Shown: one piece after another, positions 18,513 to 28,265 of the stretch
Position numbering within the stretch: position 1 is the stretch's first letter
Layout of the letters: each line of letters begins with the position of its first letter
Source of the DNA: PLGF01 sp052139695
GTDB lineage: Bacteria > Verrucomicrobiota > Verrucomicrobiia > Limisphaerales > Palsa-1400
NCBI GenBank assembly: GCA_052139695.1
Contig: JBKQWF010000170.1
Location: 1-64,000 of the forward strand
DNA length: 64,000 bases
Reading direction: 5' to 3'
Notes under the pieces: model-generated
What the model was told of the DNA's origin: nothing
What the model saw: only the letters and a program-made list of their open reading frames with translations
Databases searched by the model: none
Position numbers and translations under genes: made by a program

Positions 18513-21242
18513 ATGGCGGGCTTCCGTTCGTTCCTTCTATTGATGATCCTGCGGCTGGCCGCTCTTGGCCAAGCCAATGACGCAACGCCCTATACCATCT
18601 CAACTTTGGCCGGAGGGCAGGCCGGTTTTGCCAATGGCACGGGAAACGTCGCCCAGTTTTCTTCTCCTCAAGGCGTGGCGGTGGACAGAGCTTGCAACAT
18701 CTATGTGGCGGACTCTGGAAACAAGGCGATCCGCCAAGTGACGCCAACTGGAGTGGTCACAAAACTGGTCAGGGGAGGAATGTTCGTTTCTCCTTACGGG
18801 CTGGCCGTGGACAGCGCGATGAACATCTATGTAGCCGATCATGGTGGTGGCGCGGTTCGCAAAGTAACGATGGTCGGAACAAACTGGGAAGTTTCAACGC
18901 TGGCTGGTGGGTTTAGCGCTCCTTACGGTGTGGCGGTGGACGCGGCCACCAACCTCTATGTGGCAGACCAAGGTGCCTCCCTTATCCGGAAAATGGCGCG
19001 GGTGGGAACCAACTGGGTGGTCACGACCATTGCCGGACCCGCAGGATTTAATGGTCCTTGCGGCGTGGCGGTGGACAGCGCGACCAATGTGTATGTGGCG
19101 GGAGGTCAAAACCAGACGATTCAGAGATTGACGCCAGTGGGAACAAGCTGGGTGGTGACAACTTTGGCCGGACTGGCGGGCAGCCCTGGCACCAATGACG
19201 GAACGGGGAGTAACGCACAGTTTGATCTTCCTACCGGAGTGACGTTGGACACGGCGACGAACCTTTACGTTGCAGACCAACAAAACTCCACCATCCGGAG
19301 AATCGCGCCCGTTGGCACAAATTGGGTCGTAACGACTTTGGCCGGCATGCCGGGCAGCGTCGGCACCAATGACGGGACCGGATGCGCCGCGCGGTTTGCT
19401 TCGCCTGCCGCTGTGGCGATGGACGTGGCCGGGGATCTTTGTGTGACGGACGCGCAAAGCAACACAATCAGAAGGGGGTTCCCAGCCAACGGCCCTCCGG
19501 TTATTCTGACCAATGGGACCGGTTTGGCATTTAGCAACGGTTTGTTCGGCTTTTATATCACCGCAGCGGCGGGACGGCCTGTGGTGGTCGATGCCTCGAC
19601 CAATTTGGTGACATGGCTCCCCATTTGGAACACTAACGTGGGCGCGGGTGTCCTGCCTTTCAGCGACCCGCAGAGCGAAGCCTATTCCAATCAGTTTTAC
19701 CGCGCCCGTTTTCCGTACCCTCGCCGGCCCCTCGGCGTGTACGCCAAGGTTGATTTAACATCTGTTATCAAGCCGCGGACCAATGCGGACTGGAGTTCCT
19801 ATTTTGATTGTCTCTACTCGAATCTTCTGGCCAATCCGGCGATCTCGGGGCTGACGCTTCAGGTGCATTGGGATTTGGTCAACACGGCACCCGGCGTTTA
19901 CAATTGGTCGTATGTCACGAACGCATTCATCCAGACGTCGAACTGGAACGCGCAAAATCCAAACGCCCAGAAAAACATCCAGTTCATCATCACGCCCGGC
20001 TTCAATTCACCCCCGTGGTTATTAACCAATATCATATCTTCCGACGGATCTTGTGACGGGTTGTTTGCCAATCAGGGCGCTTCCAATAACTGCGGAACCG
20101 TGACCTTCATTGGTTACAACGAAAACGCGGACGGCAATGTGCTGCCGTTGCCGTGGAACCAGACTTACGTTTCTGCCTTCACCCAGTTCCTGTATGCGCT
20201 CAACAAGCAGTTTGGCGATAACCCGTTATTTGTCTCCATCTCGGTCGCTGGCCCCACTGGCGGCTCCGCGGAAATGATCTTGCCCAATGACGAAAACACG
20301 TGCCCATGCCATGCCGTAGTGCCCAACACCTGCGGCACCAAATGCCCTTCCGGCACAAACGCACAGTTGCAGCCCAATGACCTGACGCCGAGCCAAATGT
20401 GGAACCAACTGCTCACAAACCGATTCGGCGCCTCGTCCAAAAAATCTAATGATGAATTTGTCCAGGAGTGGGAAAACGCAATTAACCTCTACGACGGGAT
20501 CTTTCATGGCGTGACGCTTGTTCTCACCCCTGGCGATGGCGAAGGCTTCCCCTTTGGATCGGCCAACGCGACCACAAACCCGCTCTGCCAGTACTCCATG
20601 GACGAAAGTTGCACGGCGGTGGGAAGCATTCTTTCGTACTTCGAGAGCTTCCAAAGCGTCAATGGAAATGGAAAGGCCACCCAGATAAGCGGGTTGGCCG
20701 CCTCGAGCGACACATTGACCAACGGCGACGCGGGCATGGGCGGAGTGAAACTACTTTCGGCGCTATCGGAGACGGCGGCCCCATGGGATCAGATCATCGG
20801 AGGCGCCCAGTTCGATCATGGCTTCTCGGGGTGCCTGCCAAACAAATGCGCGCCGAACCCTGAGCAGGAGGAGTTTAATGTGCTGGCGAACTTTTTCAAC
20901 GGCACGCAAGCCGTGTATGGCACGGCGACCTTCCCTGCTCTCTTCGAAGCCGTCACCAACGAGAGTCCGGTCAACTTCCCGCTGACGAACTCAGCGCCCC
21001 TAAATTATTTGCAGGTATTCTACGAGGACGTCCAATATGCTGGGAGCAACGGCTGCGTATGGATTGACCGCACAGGCGGAACCAATGGAGTCCAATCTCT
21101 TCACGTGTCGGCCCAGGATCTTCTCAACCAGGCGAGCGAACTGCTCTTCACCATCGGCCAGACGACCTATCCCCAGGGATCGATCCCGTCGTATCCGCCC
21201 GCCTGTGCGAACTCGCCTCCGCCCGCGTGCCAACCGCCCTGA
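18513..21242 (+). CDS. Secreted NHL-repeat propeller fused to a TIM-barrel glycosidase-like domain
   Basis: 909 aa from ATG 18513, preferred over the ATG at 18477 because it opens directly on a signal peptide (MAGFRSFLLLMILRLAALGQA). Residues about 30-325 hold at least five NHL repeats with GVAVD...NIYVAD signatures, forming a beta-propeller. A short module (about 340-405; ...VDASTNLVTW...NQFYRARF) matches the C-terminal module of the downstream secreted proteins but is internal here. Residues 410-909 resemble a clan-A TIM barrel (YAKVDLTSVIKP, LTLQVHWDLVNTAPGVYNW, IITPGFNSPPWLL) as in GH42-like enzymes. Many Cys pairs suggest disulfides. Substrate unknown; context is a polysaccharide-active cluster. 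Confidence 0.75.
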   Translation: MAGFRSFLLLMILRLAALGQANDATPYTISTLAGGQAGFANGTGNVAQFSSPQGVAVDRACNIYVADSGNKAIRQVTPTGVVTKLVRGGMFVSPYGLAVDSAMNIYVADHGGGAVRKVTMVGTNWEVSTLAGGFSAPYGVAVDAATNLYVADQGASLIRKMARVGTNWVVTTIAGPAGFNGPCGVAVDSATNVYVAGGQNQTIQRLTPVGTSWVVTTLAGLAGSPGTNDGTGSNAQFDLPTGVTLDTATNLYVADQQNSTIRRIAPVGTNWVVTTLAGMPGSVGTNDGTGCAARFASPAAVAMDVAGDLCVTDAQSNTIRRGFPANGPPVILTNGTGLAFSNGLFGFYITAAAGRPVVVDASTNLVTWLPIWNTNVGAGVLPFSDPQSEAYSNQFYRARFPYPRRPLGVYAKVDLTSVIKPRTNADWSSYFDCLYSNLLANPAISGLTLQVHWDLVNTAPGVYNWSYVTNAFIQTSNWNAQNPNAQKNIQFIITPGFNSPPWLLTNIISSDGSCDGLFANQGASNNCGTVTFIGYNENADGNVLPLPWNQTYVSAFTQFLYALNKQFGDNPLFVSISVAGPTGGSAEMILPNDENTCPCHAVVPNTCGTKCPSGTNAQLQPNDLTPSQMWNQLLTNRFGASSKKSNDEFVQEWENAINLYDGIFHGVTLVLTPGDGEGFPFGSANATTNPLCQYSMDESCTAVGSILSYFESFQSVNGNGKATQISGLAASSDTLTNGDAGMGGVKLLSALSETAAPWDQIIGGAQFDHGFSGCLPNKCAPNPEQEEFNVLANFFNGTQAVYGTATFPALFEAVTNESPVNFPLTNSAPLNYLQVFYEDVQYAGSNGCVWIDRTGGTNGVQSLHVSAQDLLNQASELLFTIGQTTYPQGSIPSYPPACANSPPPACQPP

Positions 21243-21631
21243 GCTGCCTGATTGCGGTCAGCGGAGGCGCTTGCGCTCCGATGTCTGGAGTGGGGTTACG
21301 CTCTCAAGACGCAGGACTTTATGATCACGATTGGAAGCGACGAAGGCGGTGTGGCTGGCATGACCACGAAGAAGAACATTCGGCATTTTACACGGGCACC
21401 GGCCAATGCGATGTTGGGCCGTCATGCGATTCACTTTTTCAAACACGCCATCGCTCATCGACGGTTTGTATCACCTCAACACGACGCCGGCCATTCGGCG
21501 GTCTTTTGCCGTCTCATCCCGCCCTGTTCATGCTGCTCGCAATTCATCAAATTCGTTTGAATTGGGGCGATCCCGTTAGTGGAAATCGTGGCTGCGAGGA
21601 ACCGTTTCAAACCCGCGCCGCGATTTCATTC
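21243..21631. other. Intergenic region, no intact gene
   Basis: 389 nt between two secreted-enzyme genes. Several short frames cross it on both strands but none has a convincing start, length or recognisable family. The GH26-like frame is open upstream to 21227, but that upstream part is Arg/His/Cys-rich and unlike a secreted protein, so it is taken as untranslated. It may be a decayed gene. Confidence 0.45.
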
Positions 21632-23500
21632 ATGCTCAATTCTTATCCGTTGTTAGTCCAGCGGCTGCGGATTTTAACGGTTCTCCTGTTTTTCCACGCT
21701 ACTGCGAGTAGTTATGCGCAACAACCGCGATTCGCGGACTTAATTCCTTCCAGCCAACTGATCGGCGGCAACATTGGATGGGTCAAGGTCAACATGCTGA
21801 ACGCCGATGGCGGCCTGGCGACCAATTCGTCGGCGCAAATCATTTTAAGCGTCACCGGTCCGGGAAGTTTTTCGCTCGCGCAGACCAACACCACCACCAA
21901 CGGCGCCATCGTTTTCAACCTTTCCTCAACGACATTGAACCAGCCGGGGCTTTACACTCTGGCGGCCACGAGCAGTGGCCGCGTGCCCGCCTTTGAAAAC
22001 ATCGGCGTGGAGACAACGCTGATGCCGCCGCAAGGTACGATCCTCGCTGGCGTGCGGGTCAGCCCCTCCACCGGGCCGGCCAACATTGACGCCTTGGAAA
22101 TCGCGTGCGGCCGGGCGTTCCCTTTGAGCATGCACTATTACGACTGGGCCGATAGCGCATTTTCCACGCCACAGGCATTTACGCAAACGAAAGGCATTTC
22201 TGACGACACGGCTAGCAACCGCATTCCGGTCGTTTCCTGGAATGCGACGAATCTCACCGACATCCTTTCCGGCACCAATAATACTGTGATCACCAACGCT
22301 GCCCTGGCAATGGCCGCCTTTCAGGGACCGATTGTGCTGCGCTGGGCTTGGGAGATGAACCTGCTCGGCACGAACGGCAAGGCGTGGGCCTACCTCGGCT
22401 ATCCAACGAATGGCAACGATCCGTCGTCCAACCAAGTGGCGGCGGCGCAAAGCAATTTCGTAGCCGCCTGGCGGCAAATCCGAACAATTTTCGATGCGAG
22501 CGGAGCGGCCAACGTGATCTGGCTGTGGAATCCCGGCGCGGGCAACGATTCCGCGCCCGGCCAAACCGCCGGCGGCTACACGGACGGATTTTATTCCGGC
22601 GACGCCTATGTAGATTGGATCGGCCTCGACGCCTACAACCGGCAGGACGACGCCTTTGCCGACACTTTCATCGATGACCCCAGTTATGGCTACACCAACA
22701 TGGCGGCGCACGCGAAGCCGCTGCTCATCGGCGAAACCGGCGCCTACTTCACCAACGAGGCGCATCAAATCACCTTCTTCGGAGCGGCGGCGGGTTCGTT
22801 GCAGACCAACTTTCCGCAGTTGCTGGGCTTCATGTATTTTGACGCGAACGGCACCGGTGATGACTGGAGCCTGACGACTGCCGGCGCGAGCAACGGGTTG
22901 ACCGAGTTCAGCAATTTGATGCACAGCACCTATCTCAACGCCATTGTTCCGCGCTTCTTAAACTACGCGCAATTTCATGCGTTCAGCGCGCGGGTCCATG
23001 TCGCGTCCGCGGCAAGGACATTTCAAGGCGGCGTCATCGGCATTGGCGCGTCAGTGGACAATCTTTATTCCAACCTGCCCACGGGAAGAATTGATTTTTA
23101 CAGCGACACCAATTATCTGGCCAGCGTCGCTCTCTCCGGGGGTTCGAATGGCTCTTGCCAAGTGCAATCCTTCGTCGCCGTCACGAACCCGGGCACGCAC
23201 TGGCTGAGGGCGGTTTATTCCGGTGACGCTAATAACAACGCCGGCCAATCCTGGCCGGTGCAAGTCAACGTGCTCCCACCGCCGTTGACCTTCCGAAGCA
23301 TCCAGGCAACGAACGGGAGAGTGGAATTGACTTGGAACAGCATGACCAACCAATCGTATCAAGTCCAATTCAGCAGGAATTTGGCAAAGGGCATTTGGAC
23401 AAATCTGGGCGCGGTCATCGTCGCCACCAACAGCACGGCATCAACCACCGATGTCTTCGGCGGCACGACGGGATTTTATCGAATCACGATTCCACCATGA
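21632..23500 (+). CDS. Secreted glycoside hydrolase, GH26 (beta-mannanase)-like
   Basis: 622 aa from ATG 21632, where a signal peptide starts (RILTVLLFFHATASSYA). An N-terminal Ig-like domain (about 30-130) is followed by a GH26-type TIM barrel (about 130-430). The acid/base is E241 in LRWAWEMN and the nucleophile E368 in LLIGETGAY; WLWNPG and YVDWIGLDAYN support the family. GH26 enzymes cleave beta-mannans, and some act on mixed-linkage glucans. A bacterial Ig-like domain (about 440-550) and the FYR-ending C-terminal module (about 555-622) complete it. Its stop overlaps the next start (ATGA), so it is in an operon with the pectate-lyase-fold gene. Confidence 0.87.
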   Translation: MLNSYPLLVQRLRILTVLLFFHATASSYAQQPRFADLIPSSQLIGGNIGWVKVNMLNADGGLATNSSAQIILSVTGPGSFSLAQTNTTTNGAIVFNLSSTTLNQPGLYTLAATSSGRVPAFENIGVETTLMPPQGTILAGVRVSPSTGPANIDALEIACGRAFPLSMHYYDWADSAFSTPQAFTQTKGISDDTASNRIPVVSWNATNLTDILSGTNNTVITNAALAMAAFQGPIVLRWAWEMNLLGTNGKAWAYLGYPTNGNDPSSNQVAAAQSNFVAAWRQIRTIFDASGAANVIWLWNPGAGNDSAPGQTAGGYTDGFYSGDAYVDWIGLDAYNRQDDAFADTFIDDPSYGYTNMAAHAKPLLIGETGAYFTNEAHQITFFGAAAGSLQTNFPQLLGFMYFDANGTGDDWSLTTAGASNGLTEFSNLMHSTYLNAIVPRFLNYAQFHAFSARVHVASAARTFQGGVIGIGASVDNLYSNLPTGRIDFYSDTNYLASVALSGGSNGSCQVQSFVAVTNPGTHWLRAVYSGDANNNAGQSWPVQVNVLPPPLTFRSIQATNGRVELTWNSMTNQSYQVQFSRNLAKGIWTNLGAVIVATNSTASTTDVFGGTTGFYRITIPP

Positions 23501-26500
23501 AATCCGGCTTTAACGCGGTACACCGAAAGATGTTTTTTTGGTGGACTTGTCTCGCTGGTGTCGTCATTGCATCGACCGCGCCGCGGGTTCGCGAGGCGCA
23601 TGGAGCATCCATGGGCATTTATCGAAATGTTCCACTTTCGGGAGCTGTGGCGGTTGTGGAAGCAATCTGGTGGTCCGGTCAGGGTCTGATTACAAACGAT
23701 GTCCAGAGGTCGCAAATGATTTTTTCCAATGCGATCAGTAAAGGCCCATGGCAACCAGCGGGATATGCCGGACAACCTCTCTCGGGGGTGACGGTGGCCG
23801 GACCGGCAGGAACGGTCCTGTCACTCCAGCCTCAAACACTCGGCCCCACCGGTGCGTTCGATGACCTGCGATTGCAGGAGCCGAATTCCATGCCCGGCCC
23901 TTACTCAATCACGGGGTTGGTCTTGTTTAACAAAACTTCCTTTGCGAATGTGCTTTCGACCGATCAAGTCGTCCTTTCGCCGACAAATATTTTTGCCGGA
24001 CTGTTTGCCGATGTCGCACCAGCCGCCGGGGATACGAGTGGAATACGGTGGGTGGTTGAGGACGGAACCAATTTTTTCATTTCGACAGCGTCCACCGGTT
24101 TGGCATCGGCAACGAATCCCAGCAGCATCAGCCAAAATCCCACCAGCCTTGCATGGTATGGTTATGACCCTTTGACGGACATCACTGCCATTGGAGCGAT
24201 GGTGGCGCCGGGTTTCACCAACATCAACTATGTTGGATTTCGTCTTGAAGGGACTAGCGCAACGAACACCACCAGCACACTGGGCATCGCCGCCACGCAA
24301 CTGCGGTTTGATGTCACGGTGGCGGTTCCGGTGCCAGCCCGGCTGGTGCCGCTGCCACTGGATCAAACGCGCCTCACCGACGGCATGCTCGATGTCACAA
24401 AGTCTCCCTATTTTGCGGACAACAGTGGAGCCACGGATGCGCACCTGGCCATCCAAAATGCGATTAACGATGCCTACGCCGCGAACCTCATCGTCTTTTT
24501 TCCCCCGGGCACTTATCTTTGCACGGGCGGTTTGTCCTGCATTCAAACTCCCGGTCCTGCCTCGCCCGGCCAGCGCAAATTTGCCAACAAGTTGGTCGGT
24601 TCGACCCTGGGCCCGCGACCGGTGCTGAAACTTGCCGATGGCGCGGTCGTGACCAATATCATCGCTCCGGGCGGCGGGCCTTCGCCACCGGTTTACCCGG
24701 TCTTTGTCCAGTTTTCGTGGGTGGGCGACGAGGGCAATTCCGTGATCCAAGAAGACCCGGCATTGCAATACTGCTCCACGTTCCGGGGAATCGATATTGA
24801 CATGGGAAACAACCCCAGGGTGTCGGCGATTCGGATGCTGGGAGCGCAGTATTGCGTGATCGAGGACGTGGATATTTATGGAACCAATTTCGGTTACGGC
24901 ATCGACGGTCTGCCCGGTTCGGGCGGGAGCGTTGCGAATTTGAACATTACCGGAGGCAAGATTGGAATTCGCCATAGCGAGTACCGGCCCTCGCCGCTCG
25001 TCACCGGTGTCAGGTTGACCAGGCAATCCAGCAACGCCATCAGCACCGCCGTTGTCCGCGGGCCGCTGGTGGTTGCCGGTTTCTGCATTACCGCTCCGAC
25101 CAATCCCGCGCCCGGCTATGCGGCGGTTTTCTGCGACTCAACCAATATCGGCGGCAATGGCAGCAATCCGTCGGTGGGAAATCTGGTCATGGTGGACGGC
25201 ACCATCGAAGTGCCGGGAACGAACGGCATCGGCATTTACAATTACGCGCAGGATGTTTACCTGCAAAATGTTTTTGTAAAGGCGGCGACCAACATCATCA
25301 GTGACGCGGCATCCAATTCGTCGAACTTTGTCGTGGTTCCCACAAACTATTGGGCGGACGCGGCGTGGTATTCGTTTCGGGTCGGGCGCGACAATGGCCA
25401 ACTGGTCCTGAATGGCCTCGACTATGGCAGCCATACCGACGCCGTTGCCTCGGTTGTTTCGCTCGCCGCTTCGGCGCCGTCCAATTTAATTTCACAACAC
25501 CTTTGGCGGACAAATTTTCCGTCCTGGGAAGATCAACCGTTGCTGCGGATTACTGATCCGGAATTCGGCGCCGTTCCCGATGATCCACAGGTTGACAATG
25601 CACCGGCGATTCAAGCCGCGCTCACGGCCGCGACCACCACCGACAGTCCCTATTTTGGAGCAACGGTTTTCATTCCGCGCGGACAATTTTATGTTGGCGG
25701 CCCGATCTTCGTGCCGGCAGGGGCGAAGCTCATTGGCGCGGGAGAAACCATTTCCGTTTTGGAAGCCAGCGAAAACTGGCTTGTGTCCAACACCACTTCC
25801 GTCCTGACCACAGAAAACAATTCCACAAACGGAGTGACGCTCGCCTTCTTTGCTCTCGTCGGAAACGAGGCAACTCCGGCTTACAGCGGTTTCCCCGACA
25901 CGACCACACAACGCTGCCTGCGCCTGGCCACGGTGCAGTCCGCAAGTTCCATCTGGCGCGACTTGCAACTGGATCAGCGGACCGGCAGCGGAATCGCCCG
26001 GGAAGCCAGCGAGCCGTTTGCGGTCTTCAGCGGTGATGGCGGCGGCCAGGTTTATAATCTTTGCCTGGATTTTGGCAACACGCCGCTGGCGGCCAATCAA
26101 CCGGACCCGTCATTCCACCTGTTCAGCGTGCAGAACACCCCGATGCCGCTTGCTTTTTACGAACCTGATCCCGAACATCTCGACCAGGGAGCAGCCTCGG
26201 TTGCAGTTGACAACGCTGGATCGGTGGCGTTCTTCGCCTTCAAATACGAAGGGAGCCATCAAATGCTGTCAGCCACTAACGTGACGCATTTGCAGGCGTT
26301 AGGTGGGTCTGGTAACTACGGCCAAGCCACGAATTCGATCATCGCCATTGGTCAATGCGCCGATTTTCAAGTGGCCGAACTGTGTCGCGACCCGGGCACC
26401 AATGAAGAGACTGGACTGTCTTGGTTCTCGGGATTGGGACCCACTCTGACCGACACACGGCCCATCACGCTGGTGAGCTACGGAGTCGCAGGTCCGCAAC

Positions 26501-26706
26501 TTTCCATCGCCAGAACGGGAACCAACATGCTCTTGTCCTGGCCCGTGACGACGGTTCCTTTTCAACTGCAAACTAACGCGACTCTTAACGGCAGAACGAC
26601 TTGGTCACCGGCAGGCCAAATTCCGACAGCAAATGGAAGCAGCAATTCTATCAGCGTGCCGGCATCGTCAGCCGCCGGCTTCTTCCGGCTGATCCAAAAT
26701 CCATGA
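23497..26706 (+). CDS. Large secreted protein with two pectate-lyase-3 (GH55-like) domains
   Basis: 1069 aa from ATG 23497, which overlaps the previous stop; a longer frame from 23332 only runs antiphase through the GH26 gene. A signal-like segment (CLAGVVIASTAP) lies near the N-terminus. Two right-handed beta-helix starts of the pectate-lyase-3 type are seen: one at about 300-340 (ATDAHLAIQNAINDAYA, VFFPPGTYLC) and one at about 690-745 (NAPAIQAALTAATTT, VFIPRGQFYVGGPIF). Paired domains of this kind occur in GH55 exo-beta-1,3-glucanases and in epimerase-like proteins. The C-terminal ~70 residues are the shared W...FFRL module. Exact substrate not predictable. Confidence 0.8.
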   Translation: MKSGFNAVHRKMFFWWTCLAGVVIASTAPRVREAHGASMGIYRNVPLSGAVAVVEAIWWSGQGLITNDVQRSQMIFSNAISKGPWQPAGYAGQPLSGVTVAGPAGTVLSLQPQTLGPTGAFDDLRLQEPNSMPGPYSITGLVLFNKTSFANVLSTDQVVLSPTNIFAGLFADVAPAAGDTSGIRWVVEDGTNFFISTASTGLASATNPSSISQNPTSLAWYGYDPLTDITAIGAMVAPGFTNINYVGFRLEGTSATNTTSTLGIAATQLRFDVTVAVPVPARLVPLPLDQTRLTDGMLDVTKSPYFADNSGATDAHLAIQNAINDAYAANLIVFFPPGTYLCTGGLSCIQTPGPASPGQRKFANKLVGSTLGPRPVLKLADGAVVTNIIAPGGGPSPPVYPVFVQFSWVGDEGNSVIQEDPALQYCSTFRGIDIDMGNNPRVSAIRMLGAQYCVIEDVDIYGTNFGYGIDGLPGSGGSVANLNITGGKIGIRHSEYRPSPLVTGVRLTRQSSNAISTAVVRGPLVVAGFCITAPTNPAPGYAAVFCDSTNIGGNGSNPSVGNLVMVDGTIEVPGTNGIGIYNYAQDVYLQNVFVKAATNIISDAASNSSNFVVVPTNYWADAAWYSFRVGRDNGQLVLNGLDYGSHTDAVASVVSLAASAPSNLISQHLWRTNFPSWEDQPLLRITDPEFGAVPDDPQVDNAPAIQAALTAATTTDSPYFGATVFIPRGQFYVGGPIFVPAGAKLIGAGETISVLEASENWLVSNTTSVLTTENNSTNGVTLAFFALVGNEATPAYSGFPDTTTQRCLRLATVQSASSIWRDLQLDQRTGSGIAREASEPFAVFSGDGGGQVYNLCLDFGNTPLAANQPDPSFHLFSVQNTPMPLAFYEPDPEHLDQGAASVAVDNAGSVAFFAFKYEGSHQMLSATNVTHLQALGGSGNYGQATNSIIAIGQCADFQVAELCRDPGTNEETGLSWFSGLGPTLTDTRPITLVSYGVAGPQLSIARTGTNMLLSWPVTTVPFQLQTNATLNGRTTWSPAGQIPTANGSSNSISVPASSAAGFFRLIQNP

Positions 26707-26795
26707 AGTGCAATGTCGGAATTTTCGGAAATTCATAACCGACCAAATCGCCCGCGCACAGTTGCGTCATAAGTATGTTCTGTTAAAATATTTGT

Positions 26796-28265
26796 GTGCG
26801 TGGCTTGATTCCACTTCTCCGGTCGGCGCTCATAGGCGCAATGCTGCCGGCCAGTATTCCCGCTGTCGCGCAACCAGCCCCAATCCTAACTTGGATCACC
26901 AATTCGTCGGTCAAGCTGGAACAGGTCATCGGTGACGTGGATTGGGCCGACGGCTCGAATGTCACCAGCCAGACGATCTCCCGGTTCAACATCGAAGGGA
27001 CGGACGTCAGCGCCACCTTTTTGAGTGGCACCAACCGGATTTATATTTTTGGCGACACGATCGGGAGCAACATTAATTATCAGGCTGCCGATCCAGTGGC
27101 CTGGAGCAGCACTGCCGACGGGGAAACGGGCCTGCTGCTCAATTTCTATACCAACCGCGACGGCTCAAACGTCTTTGTCGATCCGAAGGGCATCAGCATG
27201 GCTGGGGACGATACGCCCAATGCGGGCATCTGCATTTCCAATGTCAATTACCTCATTTGCAACACCGGCTCCAACACCAACGGGACCAATTCTGCCCAAA
27301 AGCACGCGGGCGATTATTCCGTGCTGGTCACGTTTAACCAAACCAACCTGACCTTTCAAACCAATCGCACGATTTCCGTCCTTACCAACGGCGGTCATTT
27401 TATCATCAACTCACTCCACCTGTTTGGGACCAATGTCCTGATGTTTGGCGAGGGCGGGTATCGGGCCAGTGACATTTATCTAGCAACAACACCGGTCAGT
27501 TCCTATCTGAGCGGAAATGGAACCCTCTACTTCACTGGCCTGACAAATGGCCAGCCGAACTGGAGCAGCATTGAAACGAATGCCGTTCCGGTGGTGCAGG
27601 ACAATCCCACCAACGGCCCGCCATCGGTCGGTAACCTGTCGGTCATTTACTCGACCAGCCTCAACCTCTGGTTGATGGCCTACGACGGCGGCCGAAACAC
27701 AGCCTCGCCCTCCAATACCACCGGCATTTATTTCTGTTCTGCCGCACAGCCGTGGGGTCCTTGGAGCACGCCGCAACTCATTTTTAACTCGACCCGCGAT
27801 CGTGGCGCGGGCGTGTTTATCCATGACAATAGGTACAACCCGCCGGGCCTCATCGGTCCCACCATCAATCCTTCGAACCATAATCCCACGAACACGGAGG
27901 GCACGGTTTATTCCCCTGACCTGATTGAATCGTTCACCACAATCTCAAACAGCACGCTCGATATCTATTACTTGATGGCCACTTGGAACCCCTACACTAT
28001 CGTGAAAATGCGTTCAGCCTTCACCATCAACCCGGTGATCGACCCCGCTTCGCTCGTAAAATCGAAAAAAAAGTTCAGCTTCGCTTGGACGGCTCCTACG
28101 AGCATCGTTTATCAGGTGGATTACTCAACCAATTTGCTGGCCGCCTGGAATACAATTACCAACCTTGTCACGTCCACTAATGGAATATTCAATTTTACCG
28201 ACAATGGCACCAATAGCGGCGGCTTCGGCAATACAAAGTTTTACCGGCTGCAAAGTTTGCCATGA
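26796..28265 (+). CDS. Secreted DUF4185-type protein
   Basis: 489 aa from a GTG start that opens onto a signal peptide (SALIGAMLPASIPAVAQ). The body has the DUF4185 pattern, a five-bladed-propeller-like fold: TDVSATFLSGTNRIYIFGDT near residues 65-90 (two parts: TDVSATFLSG, TNRIYIFGDT), GAGVFIHDNRYNPPG and YYLMATWNPYTIVKMRS. DUF4185 proteins are found with polysaccharide-degrading enzymes; catalytic role unproven. It ends in the FYRLQSLP module. Its stop overlaps the next start by 4 nt (28262-28265). Confidence 0.78.
   Translation: MRGLIPLLRSALIGAMLPASIPAVAQPAPILTWITNSSVKLEQVIGDVDWADGSNVTSQTISRFNIEGTDVSATFLSGTNRIYIFGDTIGSNINYQAADPVAWSSTADGETGLLLNFYTNRDGSNVFVDPKGISMAGDDTPNAGICISNVNYLICNTGSNTNGTNSAQKHAGDYSVLVTFNQTNLTFQTNRTISVLTNGGHFIINSLHLFGTNVLMFGEGGYRASDIYLATTPVSSYLSGNGTLYFTGLTNGQPNWSSIETNAVPVVQDNPTNGPPSVGNLSVIYSTSLNLWLMAYDGGRNTASPSNTTGIYFCSAAQPWGPWSTPQLIFNSTRDRGAGVFIHDNRYNPPGLIGPTINPSNHNPTNTEGTVYSPDLIESFTTISNSTLDIYYLMATWNPYTIVKMRSAFTINPVIDPASLVKSKKKFSFAWTAPTSIVYQVDYSTNLLAAWNTITNLVTSTNGIFNFTDNGTNSGGFGNTKFYRLQSLP

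Noticed and set aside
21243..21631. Transposase or insertion-sequence remnant between secreted genes
   Set aside because: Short frames there have no DDE-type or terminal-repeat signs; evidence too thin to call.
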